This document shows positions 10,779 through 21,700 of a stretch of DNA of 64,000 bases, one piece after another (positions within the stretch are counted from its first letter, which is position 1; every line of letters begins with the position of its first letter). Below the pieces are notes generated by a model. That model saw nothing but the letters and a program-made list of their open reading frames with translations, made no database searches and had not been told where the DNA came from. Source of the stretch: Granulibacter bethesdensis (GTDB lineage: Bacteria > Pseudomonadota > Alphaproteobacteria > Acetobacterales > Acetobacteraceae); the NCBI RefSeq assembly GCF_001889525.1, contig NZ_CP018192.1, positions 2,587,501 through 2,651,500 on the forward strand, read 5' to 3'. A program made the translations under genes and the position numbers.

Positions 10779-12836
10779 CTACTGGGCCGTCACGTCCTGT
10801 GCCTCTACCATCAACCTGACGTCTATCGAATCCGATCGTCCTGCGCTGTCCTGCACAGTCAGGTGATGAAAGCCCGGCCCATCCTGTCCCTTTGATGGCG
10901 TCCAGACCGGACTCTGCCCGGGAAATGAAAGCGGCGGCAGAGTCCGGCCATCCACCATCCACCGGTAGGGAGGCTTGCCCTCCGCAGCCCGCAGATCGAC
11001 CGGCTGCCCGCCGCTGCTGTCGATCACTGCTCCCTTGGGAGGAAACAGGATGCGCGGCCCCTGCGCCATCATCGACTGCCCCAGACGCGCCAGTCCTGCC
11101 CCCAGTCTTCCCCTTCGTTCCGGGGCAGCCACCGTCAGAGGTGCCTCCGGCGGCAGAAGGTCGAACAGCCGGAACAGCACTGGGCCGGAAGCTGTCAGAC
11201 CATATGCACCGGGTCGAGGGGCACCGTCTTTCCGCCCGCTCCAGACCACAATCGTGTAGAGGGGGGAGACGCCAACCGACCATGCATCCCGGAATCCATA
11301 GGATGTACCGGTTTTATAGGCGATGGGGCGCTCGGGCTTCGCCACGCCATCGGGCAAGGAGGTATCACGCAGACTATCCAGCACCGCCGCAGCAGAAGAC
11401 GCAGAGCACAGCCGTCCATTCTCCACCGTCTGACCGTGCCGACGCAGTGTGAGGGGAGACATGATCCCACCAGAAGCAAGCCCGGCATAGAGCGCGGCCA
11501 GATCCTCCATCCGCACCCCCGCCCCGCCCAATGCCAGCGACAGACCGGCAGAGGAAGCCCCTCTCGGAAGCCGAACCGTCATGCCCGCAGCCCGCAGAGC
11601 CGCCAGAAAACGATCCGGGCCGAGCCGCGCCAGCAAGGCCACCGCCGGAATATTGAGCGATCCTTGCAAGGCACGACGGGCCGTGACATCGCCATGCCAG
11701 CGATGATCGAAATTATGCGGGGCATAGGTGCTGACCTGCAAAGGCATATCGGCAATCAGCGTATCAGGAGCCGCCAGCGCATGATCGAACGCCATGGCAT
11801 ACAGAAACGGCTTCAGCGTGGAGCCCGGTGAGCGGATCGCCCGCACCATATCTACCATCCCGGCATCCACCATCCCGGTTGGGCCGAAATAATGGCCACC
11901 TCCGACATAGGCCAACACGGCGCGATCCCTGTTGCGGATGACCAGAGCCGCCATATCAGCACCGGAGCCGCTCCATTGCTCCAGCTGGCTGGTGATGACC
12001 TGTTCCGTGCCGGACTGGATATGTCGATCCAGCATCGTCTCCACCGGCCCGGCATCGCGCCCAAAGCGAGCGGTGAGGTGCTGCGCAAAGGCTGGAAACC
12101 TGTGCCAGCGCATATCGGGCCAGATGGCAGCAGAACCATCCGGTTTTCCATGCTCCGCGATGGCCAAAACATGGGCGGCGCCGCGACGGGCGGCCTCCTG
12201 ATGCCGATCCGGGCGGCGGCTGGTCGGACTTTGCGGAATAGCGACCAGCAGGGAAGCTTCCTCCCTGCTCAGGCGGTCCGGTTCATGGCCGAACCAGATC
12301 AGGGATGCACTGCGCACCCCTTCGACATTGCCCCCCATGGGAACCAGCGTTTCATACAGGGCCAGCACCCCCTCCCGCCCGAGATGCGCCTGCAACTGCA
12401 CCGCCCGCGCCATTTCCAGCAGCTTGGCGGGAATGCCCCGCCAGTTGCGGGCATGCTGATACTCCGGATGCAGCAGACGCACGGTCTGCATGGCAATGGT
12501 CGAGCCGCCCGACACCACCCTGCCATGCCGCAGCACCTGCCAGCTCGCCCGCAATAGGGAAAGAGGGTTCACCCCCGGATGCCATGCAAACCACCGGTCC
12601 TCACGCGCCAGCAGCAGGGAACGGTAGAGCGGCGCCACCCCCTCCATCCGAGGACGCAGCCGCCAGAACCCGTCGGACGTCACGGCAACGTTCAGAATCC
12701 CGCCCGAGGAGTCCCGCAGCTCCGTCGAAAGCCGCCCCGCACGGGACAGATCGGGCGGACAAGCCGCGTCAAGCACCAGCAGGCTGGACGGCACCAGCAC
12801 GACCGCCAACGCAACCAGCCGCCATTTACCCCGCAT
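10779..12836 (-). CDS. pbpC: Penicillin-binding protein 1C (bifunctional glycosyltransferase/transpeptidase)
   Basis: 685 residues with one N-terminal membrane anchor (residues about 7-25). The family 51 glycosyltransferase domain shows LLAREDRWFAWHPGVNP (catalytic Glu) and GGSTIAMQTVRLL. The transpeptidase domain shows SPGSTLKPF (active Ser about 338), SLN and KTGTSYGFRD (KTG). A C-terminal biPBP immunoglobulin-like domain, about the last 90 residues, marks the PbpC subgroup. It starts 3 nt after the upstream alpha-2-macroglobulin gene stops (TGATCCATG). Budd and colleagues described this PbpC-macroglobulin pairing in many proteobacteria, where the pair is proposed to repair the wall when the envelope is breached. 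Confidence 0.95.
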   Translation of the reverse strand: MRGKWRLVALAVVLVPSSLLVLDAACPPDLSRAGRLSTELRDSSGGILNVAVTSDGFWRLRPRMEGVAPLYRSLLLAREDRWFAWHPGVNPLSLLRASWQVLRHGRVVSGGSTIAMQTVRLLHPEYQHARNWRGIPAKLLEMARAVQLQAHLGREGVLALYETLVPMGGNVEGVRSASLIWFGHEPDRLSREEASLLVAIPQSPTSRRPDRHQEAARRGAAHVLAIAEHGKPDGSAAIWPDMRWHRFPAFAQHLTARFGRDAGPVETMLDRHIQSGTEQVITSQLEQWSGSGADMAALVIRNRDRAVLAYVGGGHYFGPTGMVDAGMVDMVRAIRSPGSTLKPFLYAMAFDHALAAPDTLIADMPLQVSTYAPHNFDHRWHGDVTARRALQGSLNIPAVALLARLGPDRFLAALRAAGMTVRLPRGASSAGLSLALGGAGVRMEDLAALYAGLASGGIMSPLTLRRHGQTVENGRLCSASSAAAVLDSLRDTSLPDGVAKPERPIAYKTGTSYGFRDAWSVGVSPLYTIVVWSGRKDGAPRPGAYGLTASGPVLFRLFDLLPPEAPLTVAAPERRGRLGAGLARLGQSMMAQGPRILFPPKGAVIDSSGGQPVDLRAAEGKPPYRWMVDGRTLPPLSFPGQSPVWTPSKGQDGPGFHHLTVQDSAGRSDSIDVRLMVEAQDVTAQ

Positions 12837-12839
12837 GGA

Positions 12840-15800
12840 TCAACGCGCACCAACCCGCGTGACGCCGGCTTCCGTGCGGGCCATGACGGACGGGCGATAC
12901 ATATCCTCGACAATCGCTTCGGGGCGGGTGAATTGTCCGGGGGTTACCAGGCGCACGATATAGGCCACCCGGAATTCCCGGGATGACAGGACGGGATGTT
13001 CTTCATCGTGATCCTCGTAGCGACGACTCCCCTCTTGCCCCAGCACGAAAGCAGCCACAAAACGGTCATCGCGGGCCTGCCAGTTTTGCAACGGAGACAG
13101 ATCCTGAAGGAATTCATACCCTTTCACGCTACTCATCGGCGCCTCGATTTCCCAGCCCGCCGGTAGCATATCCACCAGCACCGTCTGATGATTGCCATCA
13201 TCCCTGACCTGACCGGACAACGCGACGATCAGCCGGTCGTTCTGCCGCAGACGCTGCGGATCAACCGGCGAGCCATCCATGTTCAGCAAGGTGCGGGTCA
13301 GGGTGTAGCCAGCCTCGATCGGCTTCGGGGACGCTTTCGGCGTTCCCGTCACGGTCACCGTGCGGAAAAGTCGCGCCTGCGTGTCATTGCGGACTGCATA
13401 TCCGCTGGCCAGTTGCTCCGGCGAGGGTGACAGCGCTATCGGCAACACCCCCGGTCGGGATATACCGTTCACCGTCAGCAACGACCCGCCCTTGAGCGGC
13501 GCTCCGTTCTGTAATTCATGCGCCGCCATCAGCAGCCATGCCTTTTCCTGCGTATTCAGGCTCCCCGGCTGAAGGTTCTGATTCTGCACGCTCGCCAGCA
13601 GAGAGGTCGCAAGATCGTCATTGCGCGTTTCCGCCGCAATCGCGATCAGCGCCGCCAGATCACGCAACGGCGTGTAGTAAAAGCCGCCCATCCACTCACC
13701 GGGCACAGAGGAAAGTTTGAGATTGGCGGACGCCAGCCGGAACAGTTTTTTCGCCCGCTCCGTATCGCCGGTGAAGGAAGCGGCCCCCGCCAGCTGGGCG
13801 AGCGCAATCGCCGGGGCCGGTTTGCCGTTCTCGAACGTCACACTGCCCGGCTCCGGCTTGTCACCACCCATCCAGCCGAGACTGTCACTGATACGGTGCA
13901 GCAGGGCCGCATCCACCTGGCCACCCGAACGGGCCAACAGATAAAGACCATACACGACCGTCACATCCCGGCTGGCGCGATAATAACCGCTTTCCTCGTT
14001 GCCGGAACCGGATACGATGGCCTGAACATTGGCCAGCCCGCGACGGAGCGCCGCATCGGGAATATCGAAACCGGCCTGCCGCGCATGCGCCAGAAAATCA
14101 ACGGTATAGATGTTCAGCCAATCCGAAGCCCCGTTATCGCCCAGATGCCATAAACCGAACCGGCCGGTTGCGTCCTGACGATCGAGAATCGTGTCGATCG
14201 CTCCCTGCACACGCTGAATGACGACCCGGTTTTCCTTCCCGTCCCTGCCGATCAGGGTCGGATCATTGAAATAGAGCAGGGGCAGCGCCGCAGAGGCTAA
14301 CTGTTCCGTGCAACCATACGGATACTGGTACAGCGACCGCAGCAGACCGGCAACATCGATACCGCCGAAACGGTTATAGCCGATGGAAACCGACACACTG
14401 CCAGGGGCGAAGCTTTTCTGCGCAACCGGGTCATAGCTCCATAGCTCTCCCGGCGTCTGAAGGGCGGTCTGTGCGATGCTGAAGGGAAAATGAGGTTCCC
14501 TTACCGCAATCTCGTCATGATGGGTGACATGGAACCCGTTCGGGCCCGTGACCTCGGTCTCCATGGTCAGGATGCCTTCACCACTGGCAGTCAGGGTCAG
14601 CGGATCAGCCACGCGATCCCCCTGCTTCAGATCATAGTCCAGCGCATGTTGTGCACTGACCTGGCCGGGCCCCTGAGTCGTAATCTTCACGGTGTAGCGG
14701 CCTGCCGCGCCGTCAACATCATGCAGTTGCAACACCGGCTGCGCGACATCGCCCGGTGCCAGAAAACGTGGCAGCGCCAGAGTCACCACCACCGGATCGC
14801 GCACCGTCAACGGCACATCCGCATGCCCCAGCGCCTGCGGATCATAGGCCACCGCCATCAGACGTAGTTCACCCTGAAAATCCGGGACATCCAGTTCAAT
14901 GGTGGCATCGCCCTTCGCATCCAGCGCCACCGGTCCGTGGAACAGCGCCACGGTCCGGCTGCTGCGCACCGGCAGGGCGGCCCCGCCCAGATCGTCATCT
15001 CCGCCGCCACCGCCTTCATGCACCGCGCCGACACGGGCACCGCCATCCAGCAGACGGCCGTAATCATCGCGCATGGACACGCCCAGACGCTGTTTTGCCG
15101 CCAGCGCACCCAGCGGGTCCGGCGCGTGGAATTTCGTAATCTGGAGGATGCCCTCATCCACTGCCGCCAGCGTGACATAGGCGGATTGCAAGGTGCCTCC
15201 ATCAGGCCGTACTACATGCACCGGCACCCATATGTGCTGACGTGGCAATGTCTGCTGCGGCGCCTTCATCTCAACGGTCAGATGATGGGAGGAAGTATCC
15301 GTAGCGATCCAGGCGAGCCCCACCGCCCGTACCGGATCATGCGCCCGACGCTTCTGATTAAGCGGCCTGTACAGCGTTGCCAGAACATACGCCCCCGCCC
15401 CCCAATCCTCTGCAGCCTTCACATCGACTGTCAGACCGCCCGCAGGAACCGCAATATCACGGGTTTCCAGCACCCGGCTGTTGGCGATAACGATCTCCGC
15501 CCGACCGGCAAAAGGTGCGTCGATATGCACCCGGGCGGTCTCGCCGGTTTTCAGGGTGTTTTTGTCCGTGGAGACAGCCAGCTTGTCGGGACTATCCACA
15601 TTCATATCGGTGGAGGATTGCCAGCCGGAAGAAAATCTCATGCTGGTGACAGCCCCGCTGGCCTCATCCGAGACGATCAGCCGATAGGTGCCCCATGGCA
15701 GAGAACGCTCGATTCCGGTCTTCCCGTCCGCGGTGCTGTCCACTGTGCCGGACGCCACCGTCCGATCCACGACATGATAATGATACGTCCAGTGGCTGCC

Positions 15801-17843
15801 GTTTTCACGCAGCCAGTCCCAGTGCCGCTCCTCCTGCACCAGCGCCCAGTGCAGGCCGGGACGGGCCACGGGCTTGCCATCGGTGGAGAACGTAGCAAGC
15901 CGGAAACGGGCGGGCGTATCCTCCTTTACCTGATCGCCGGAAAATTCCGGCAGCAAGCCGATCAGAAGAGGTTTTGTCCGCAGCTTGATCTGCTGACTGG
16001 CCTCTACCACCCGCCCGCTCGGCTCCGCCAGACCAGCCACCAATGTCGCGATCAGGGGGGAGGCAACAGAATCAGGCAGCTTGGGGGTCACGTCGATTGC
16101 CACCTTCCCCGCCGCATCGGCATCAGGCAGTTCGAGCGGCATGGCATTCTGCGCCACCGTCTCATCCACCACGCCGAAATGCCAGCCTTTCAGACCAGGC
16201 ACCGGTTCGGCGTCGGGGGCAAATTCCAGCCGTGCTTCCGCATGCAGCCCGGCCGCCGGAGCACCATACAGGAACCGGCCCGTCAGCGTGCCGGTGATAG
16301 GCTGGGCCGGGCCGACTGCCTTCGGCATTCCATCCAGCGTCACCGCAAGCGTCTGCGGCACGAAATCCCTCACCTGCACCTGAAGCGTGCCGACCGGCGG
16401 TCTGGAGGGATCGGTCAGCGCCTCGATCGTCCAGTTGCCGTGAGAGGATGGGTCAGGGAGCGTGAAATCATGCTGGAATCCGCCAGACGGGCTGCCAGAC
16501 GGGCTGCCAGACGGGCTGGATTTCGCATCCAGCATAATGCGCTTCGCCTCCATCCCGTTCGGGCGGCGCAACACCAGACTCAACGGCATGGAAGCAGCCG
16601 CATCCAGCGAACGTTGACGCAACAGCGCCATGACATGGATCGTCTCGCCGGGGCGGTAAATGCCGCGATCCGCATAAAGATAGGCTTCGATAGGGCCAGG
16701 CGGCTGCCGCCCGGAAACACCGCGATCAGATAAATCGAAAGGCTGACCCTCCAGACTCTGAACCGCGATATCCCCATTCCCGCCCTGTGCAATCAGCAGT
16801 GCCGGCGCAGCCGCCCCGGTGCCTGCCAGCAATGGCGCGGCGAAATGGGCTTTGCCGGAGGAGTCGGTTTTCGCAGTGGCCAGCACATCCTGCCCGCGTG
16901 AGAGCAGATGCAGGCTCAGCCCCGCCTGCGGCATCGCATCAGACAGCGCGCGCGCCACCACGGTCAGCCCATCCTCACCCTGCCATGTGGACAGGCCGGT
17001 ACGGGTGGCAATCAGCCAGTGTCCCGCAATGCTGCTTTCATACACATCGCCATTGTCGCTGGCCCCATCCTCCGTTCCCGGCAGCAAAGAAGCCACTGGC
17101 CGATCCGCATTTTCCGCGATGACCAGATACGCACCAGCCTCTTCCGGCTTGATGATGGAGGGAATCGGGAATGCCGTTTCAACGGTCGCATTCTTCTCCG
17201 ACGCAGCACCGGTTCCGGTATCCATCGTGCCGGACCAGATCTGTGTCACATCGCTCTGCAACAGACGGCGGAGTTCCCAGACCGAGAAATTCTGTTTGCC
17301 GAGATCGATATCGCGTCCGTACTGCGCCGTATTCGTCAGTTTGGAGGACAGCAGATGTTCGCCCATGCGGAACACCCGCACCCGCACCCGGCGCGTATTG
17401 ACCGTCTGGATCGTCAGACCGGAGGCAGTCGCGCGCGACAGGATCCAGCCTTTGCCACCCACCGCGATCATCGGATCGCGATCGGGCATTGTCGCCTTGA
17501 CGGTAAATGCACGGCTGGTCTTCTGCCCTTTGCTGCCCGTCAGACCGGGCAGAACGGTGATGGTATAATCGCGCCCCGGCGACAGGCCATCCACACAAAG
17601 GCGGTTTGCGGTCACGCGGGTGACGATGCGGGCGGCCGGAGACACTTTCAAAAAGCCGGCTTCATTGGTGCCGGCCTCGGTCGAAAGCTTGTCATCGAAT
17701 CTCAGACACAGACCGGAGCTTTCGGCTGTCTGTTCGGGAGTCACACCCCGAAACTGCAATGTCTCCTGCCCAAAGGCGGGGGAGATGGCCAATCCTGCCA
17801 ACAGAGCCGCAGTCCAGAAATGTGTTGCAGCCCTGCCAAACAT
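12840..17843 (-). CDS. yfhM: Bacterial alpha-2-macroglobulin family protein
   Basis: 1667 residues. It begins with a cleavable signal (ends ISPAFGQ) without a lipobox Cys, so it is probably periplasmic rather than lipid-anchored. The family traps attacking proteases. The thioester motif YPYGCTEQLAS is intact near residue 1175, and the macroglobulin block YADRGIYRPGETIHVMALLR is at about residue 390. An acidic/Gly-rich bait-like stretch (VHEGGGGGDDDLGGA) lies near residue 950. A ribosome site, GGAGG, precedes ATG 17843. The coding sequence contains three perfect 12-bp tandem repeats encoding Ser-Pro-Ser-Gly units. It is co-transcribed with pbpC. Confidence 0.95.
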   Translation of the reverse strand: MFGRAATHFWTAALLAGLAISPAFGQETLQFRGVTPEQTAESSGLCLRFDDKLSTEAGTNEAGFLKVSPAARIVTRVTANRLCVDGLSPGRDYTITVLPGLTGSKGQKTSRAFTVKATMPDRDPMIAVGGKGWILSRATASGLTIQTVNTRRVRVRVFRMGEHLLSSKLTNTAQYGRDIDLGKQNFSVWELRRLLQSDVTQIWSGTMDTGTGAASEKNATVETAFPIPSIIKPEEAGAYLVIAENADRPVASLLPGTEDGASDNGDVYESSIAGHWLIATRTGLSTWQGEDGLTVVARALSDAMPQAGLSLHLLSRGQDVLATAKTDSSGKAHFAAPLLAGTGAAAPALLIAQGGNGDIAVQSLEGQPFDLSDRGVSGRQPPGPIEAYLYADRGIYRPGETIHVMALLRQRSLDAAASMPLSLVLRRPNGMEAKRIMLDAKSSPSGSPSGSPSGGFQHDFTLPDPSSHGNWTIEALTDPSRPPVGTLQVQVRDFVPQTLAVTLDGMPKAVGPAQPITGTLTGRFLYGAPAAGLHAEARLEFAPDAEPVPGLKGWHFGVVDETVAQNAMPLELPDADAAGKVAIDVTPKLPDSVASPLIATLVAGLAEPSGRVVEASQQIKLRTKPLLIGLLPEFSGDQVKEDTPARFRLATFSTDGKPVARPGLHWALVQEERHWDWLRENGSHWTYHYHVVDRTVASGTVDSTADGKTGIERSLPWGTYRLIVSDEASGAVTSMRFSSGWQSSTDMNVDSPDKLAVSTDKNTLKTGETARVHIDAPFAGRAEIVIANSRVLETRDIAVPAGGLTVDVKAAEDWGAGAYVLATLYRPLNQKRRAHDPVRAVGLAWIATDTSSHHLTVEMKAPQQTLPRQHIWVPVHVVRPDGGTLQSAYVTLAAVDEGILQITKFHAPDPLGALAAKQRLGVSMRDDYGRLLDGGARVGAVHEGGGGGDDDLGGAALPVRSSRTVALFHGPVALDAKGDATIELDVPDFQGELRLMAVAYDPQALGHADVPLTVRDPVVVTLALPRFLAPGDVAQPVLQLHDVDGAAGRYTVKITTQGPGQVSAQHALDYDLKQGDRVADPLTLTASGEGILTMETEVTGPNGFHVTHHDEIAVREPHFPFSIAQTALQTPGELWSYDPVAQKSFAPGSVSVSIGYNRFGGIDVAGLLRSLYQYPYGCTEQLASAALPLLYFNDPTLIGRDGKENRVVIQRVQGAIDTILDRQDATGRFGLWHLGDNGASDWLNIYTVDFLAHARQAGFDIPDAALRRGLANVQAIVSGSGNEESGYYRASRDVTVVYGLYLLARSGGQVDAALLHRISDSLGWMGGDKPEPGSVTFENGKPAPAIALAQLAGAASFTGDTERAKKLFRLASANLKLSSVPGEWMGGFYYTPLRDLAALIAIAAETRNDDLATSLLASVQNQNLQPGSLNTQEKAWLLMAAHELQNGAPLKGGSLLTVNGISRPGVLPIALSPSPEQLASGYAVRNDTQARLFRTVTVTGTPKASPKPIEAGYTLTRTLLNMDGSPVDPQRLRQNDRLIVALSGQVRDDGNHQTVLVDMLPAGWEIEAPMSSVKGYEFLQDLSPLQNWQARDDRFVAAFVLGQEGSRRYEDHDEEHPVLSSREFRVAYIVRLVTPGQFTRPEAIVEDMYRPSVMARTEAGVTRVGAR
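16483..16518. repeat. Three perfect 12-bp tandem repeats inside the macroglobulin gene
   Basis: The unit CCAGACGGGCTG occurs three times without interruption. It is in frame and encodes a Ser-Gly-Ser-Pro type linker on the minus strand, near residue 445. Copy number could change by slippage without breaking the frame. Confidence 0.9.
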
Positions 17844-17981
17844 TTTTTCATCCTCCCGTGCTGTCGATCAGGAAGCAGCAAGAAGAAACATGCTACAAAA
17901 TTCAAGACGCAACATCGTGATTTCGATCTGAAACCAGAACGCACATTATTCTGCCTTGCAGGATCAGTAAGCCAATACTGA

Positions 17982-18009
17982 AACCGGCGCCCTTTTCACG
18001 GCGCCGGTT
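17982..18009 (-). terminator. Hairpin downstream of the Gly/Pro-rich lipoprotein gene
   Basis: The perfect 10-bp stem AACCGGCGCC/GGCGCCGGTT has an 8-nt loop and lies 18 nt past the stop at 18028. The minus-strand continuation (TCAGTATT) lacks a T-run, so termination would be weaker than at a canonical site. Confidence 0.55.
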
Positions 18010-18027
18010 CTGATCGGGATGATCTAC

Positions 18028-18378
18028 TTATTTAAAGAATACTGCCGCAGACCCGCGCGCGGACGGAGGCCCAGGCGGTGGCCCCGGAGGAGGACCCGGG
18101 GGCGGGCCAGGCCGTGGTGCAGGCGGTGGCGGTCCAGGAGGAGGGGGAGGCGGTGGCCCACCACCCCAGCGGCGGCCACCACCCCAATAAGGCCCACCCC
18201 AGTAGGGATTGCCGTAATAACCGGGATAGCCGCCACCCCAGTAAGGCCCGCCATACCCCCCGCTATACCCACCCCCGTAGCCGCCAAAGCCGCCCATATT
18301 CGAGCAAGCCCCCACCACCAGCACAGAGGAGAGGAGCAAACAACGTGTCATCCAGCGAAGAGCGGTACAGTGCATCAT
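18028..18378 (-). CDS. Gly/Tyr- and Pro-rich small lipoprotein
   Basis: About 116 residues. A signal peptide ends with lipobox VVGAC. The mature part has a Gly/Tyr/Trp-rich half (GGYGGG and PYWGG units) and then a Pro-rich half built of PPPG repeats. Composition suggests an extended, unstructured surface or periplasmic polypeptide. The start ATG 18378 has GAAGGTG upstream; Met codons at 18393 and downstream are alternatives. No homologous function is recognised. It lies about 150 nt downstream of another small lipoprotein gene. Confidence 0.7.
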   Translation of the reverse strand: MMHCTALRWMTRCLLLSSVLVVGACSNMGGFGGYGGGYSGGYGGPYWGGGYPGYYGNPYWGGPYWGGGRRWGGGPPPPPPPGPPPPAPRPGPPPGPPPGPPPGPPSARGSAAVFFK

Positions 18379-18527
18379 CGCACCTTCAAACACCTATAAA
18401 GTGGCCAGATCATGGCGGCGGAGCATAAGGGTTACAACGTTTACCGATCGTAAAGTTTCCAGCGTGAAATAGCCCTTTTGGGCATACACAGACCCGACAC
18501 TCCCGTAGAAGAGTGTATGAGGAGAAA

Positions 18528-18770
18528 TCACGGGGGAGGATCAGCCGGTCTTCCCGGCGGAAGAACCGGTGCGCCCGTCCAGTTCCTGCCCCCCGCGGCA
18601 TACGGATCAATCCCGTAAGGACCACTGGCATTGCCGGGCTTGTACGCGGCTCCTGCATATCCTCCATTCTGCGCACATCCGGCCAGCGCCAGACCAAAGG
18701 CCAGCAGCAGACATGAGGTGCGGAGGGCACCATACCGGATCACACCATCACGGCATGAACGCATCCCCAT
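18528..18770 (-). CDS. Small lipoprotein following the acyl-ACP synthetase fusion
   Basis: About 80 residues. A signal peptide with lipobox ALAGC is followed by a short Gly/Pro/Tyr-rich tail (YAGAAYKPGNASGPYGIDPY). The start codon ATG 18770 overlaps the stop of the upstream acyltransferase/synthetase gene by one base (TGATG), so translation is probably coupled. The function is unknown. Its partner raises a possible envelope-lipid role, which is inference from position only. Confidence 0.72.
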   Translation of the reverse strand: MGMRSCRDGVIRYGALRTSCLLLAFGLALAGCAQNGGYAGAAYKPGNASGPYGIDPYAAGGRNWTGAPVLPPGRPADPPP

Positions 18771-21700
18771 CACAGCAGAGTTTCCGCCTGACGCCGCACG
18801 GCGGGATGGTCGATTTTACCGCTGCCCATCAGGGGCAGCGCATCCACCGTCACGATCACCGCCGGGACCATCATTTCAGAGGCACCGGCTGCCTTGGCAT
18901 GGACCAGAAATACCTGTTTGGACGCATCGGCCTGCGTGGTCAGCATCACAATCCTCTCCCCCTTGCGGCCATCCGGCAGGGATGTGGCCGCCGACATCGC
19001 ATCCGGCCACAGATCGGAGGCGAGAGCCTCCACCGCCGCCAGCGAGATCATTTCTCCGCCCAGTTTTGCAAAACGTTTGGCACGGCCTTGAATAGTGACG
19101 AAGCCATCCTCGCCGATGGTGACGATATCACCCGTATCGTGTTCACCTCCCGGTGGAGGCTCGATCACACCCGGTGTATCAGCGCGCAGATAGCCGAGCA
19201 TCACATTCGGCCCCCGCACCCACAGACGCCCGCCCGTCTCGACCCCTGCCACCGGCTCCAGACGCGGCACGATCCCCGGCAGCAGACGACCGACGGTGCC
19301 GTAACGGTTATGCATCGGCGTGTTCAAGGCCAGCACTGGAGAGGTCTCCGTTACGCCATAACCCTCCAGCACACGCACCCCGAATTTTTCCTCATAGACA
19401 TGGCGGGTCACGGCTTTCACCGGCTCCGCCCCTGCCACGACATAACGCAGGGCGCGCATATCATAGGGATGCGCCATACGCGCATACCCCATCAGAAATG
19501 TGTCCGTGCCCAGCAGGATGGTCGCATTGGTGGCGTAAATCAGCTCCGGCACGATGCGGTAGTGCAAAGGCGAGGGATACAGATAGCTCGGCACCCCGAA
19601 AGACAATGGCAGCACCAGTCCCGCCATCAGCCCGAAAGAGTGAAAAACGGGCAGTACATTGAACACTTTGTCCTGCCGCCCGAAATCGATCACCGCCGCC
19701 GTCTGCGCGGAGTTCGCCAGAATATTCCGGTGGCTGATCACGACGCCTTTCGGCGTACCCTCCGAACCGGAGGTAAACAAAATAGCCGCCGGCGCATCAG
19801 GGTTCCGCCCCGGCACCAACGCCCTGGATTTGGTCAACAGCCCGCGGAGCTTGTCCCATTTGCTCAACCCGGCGCGCACATCTTCCAGATAGACGATGCG
19901 CTGGCTGGCAGAGAGGGCCTCGATCACCGGCTCCAGCGCGGCCTTGCTGATGAAAGCGCGGGAGGTAATCACTGTTTTCACCTGCGCAGCCCGGCAAGCC
20001 GCCAGCAGATTGGCCGCGCCCGCCGTGAAGTTCAGCATCGCCGGAATCCGGCGAGCAGATTGCAGCGCGAAAAACGTCACGGCGGTGGCATTGGCGTTAG
20101 GCAGCAGAACGCCCAGCGCCTCATCCGGCCCGGCATACACGCTCAGCGCACGGCCCAGTACTGCCGCACCTGTCAGCAGACGGCTGTAGGTCAGCGGACC
20201 GGTGACCGGATCCTCGATCGCCACGCGCCGCCAGCCATGCAGGCAGGCCGCCTGTCGCACCGCCTCGAACAGCGTGTGTTCAACCGTGGTCGTGCGCCAG
20301 ATCAGATCGGTCATCACATCATTCAGCGCACGGCCCGCAACCTCCCTGCGGCGACGGCCGATCAGACCGGCGGGAACTTCCAGACGTTGCGGTGCCAGCG
20401 CCGTTATCCGCACCTTGGGAAACAGGCGACGTGGCGCCTGTTCCCGGTTGAGGCGGCTGAATGGCGTGTATTCCAGACCGCTGAGCCGGACCGGAATGAC
20501 GTCCGCCTCGCTCCGCTCCGCGATCATCGCCGCGCCGTCATAGACCTTCATCAGGCTGCCGGTGACGGTGATGCGGCCCTCGGGGAAGATAATAAGCGGA
20601 TCGCCTGCTTTCACGGCATTGATCAGTGTGCGCGTAGCAAACGGCTTCGCTGGCTCGATCGGCAGCGCCCGCACGAAGCGCAGGAAAGGCCGCACCCACC
20701 ATTTTTCAGACACGGAACGATCAATCGCGAAAACCGGCTCCTGTTCCAGCAAGGCCAGAGACAGCACGGCATCCAGCCAGCTGACATGATTAAGCGCGAT
20801 CACCGTACGCGGACCAGTGCGGGCCAGATGTTCAGCCCCCTGCAACTCGACACGATAGACGATGCGGAACAGCAGCCAGATCGCATCCCGCAGCGCATTG
20901 GTAGGCAGAAATGCCAGCGCCAGCCCAGCCACCACCAGACTGGCCATGCCGAGCAGTCCGAACAACACCCCGCTGCCCAAGCCCACCAGTTGCAGCACCG
21001 CCACCACCATGCCGCCAGCGACCATGCCACCCGCTGAAACAATATTCGCAGCCGCCACGATACGGGCGCGTTCGGATCTGGCGGCCCATGCCTGCAAGGC
21101 GGAAAAGGATGGCACGGCGATCAGACCGGCCGACACCGCCAGCAGGACCAGATCACCCATCACATGCGGCACACCGGGCTGGTGCAGGAACGTGCCGAGC
21201 GGCAGATCATGCCCTGTACCCGTCGGCACATGCGCGATCACCCGCCACAGATCGAGACCGGCCAGCCCTTGCAGAACCGCCCCCAGCACCGAAGGCAGCA
21301 ATGCGATCCGTCCCCCGCCCAGTGCCGCCGCCAGAAAGGAGCCGAGCGCCACGCTGATGGAGAACACCGTCAACGACAGAGTCACGGCCAGTTCATTGCC
21401 ATGCAGCACGGATTTCACCAGCGGCCCCAGCAACGACAAGCCCACAGCGCCCGATACCCAGAACCATGCGGCAATCAGCGCAGTCCGCCACAGCCGCTTT
21501 TCTTCCCATAACTGACGCAGCAGGGAACCGGTAGAGGCCATGATATTAGCCCGGATCCGAAGCCCCGGGACAGCAACACCGGTCGCTGGAATACGCCGTG
21601 CAAATAGGAAGGAGAGCACCGCAAACAGCGTGACCAGCACGGCAAACACCGCAGGTGGCGCACCCCTTGCCGCCAGTCCGCCAGCAACGGTGCCCAGCAG

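Noticed and set aside
18028-18378. CRISPR-like or DNA repeat array
   Set aside because: The repeats are Gly/Pro codon repeats in a lipoprotein gene, without spacers.
18569-21037. An 822-codon plus-strand open frame
   Set aside because: It is antisense to the acyltransferase/synthetase fusion and has no domain; its composition (His, Arg, Gln) is typical of an antisense shadow.
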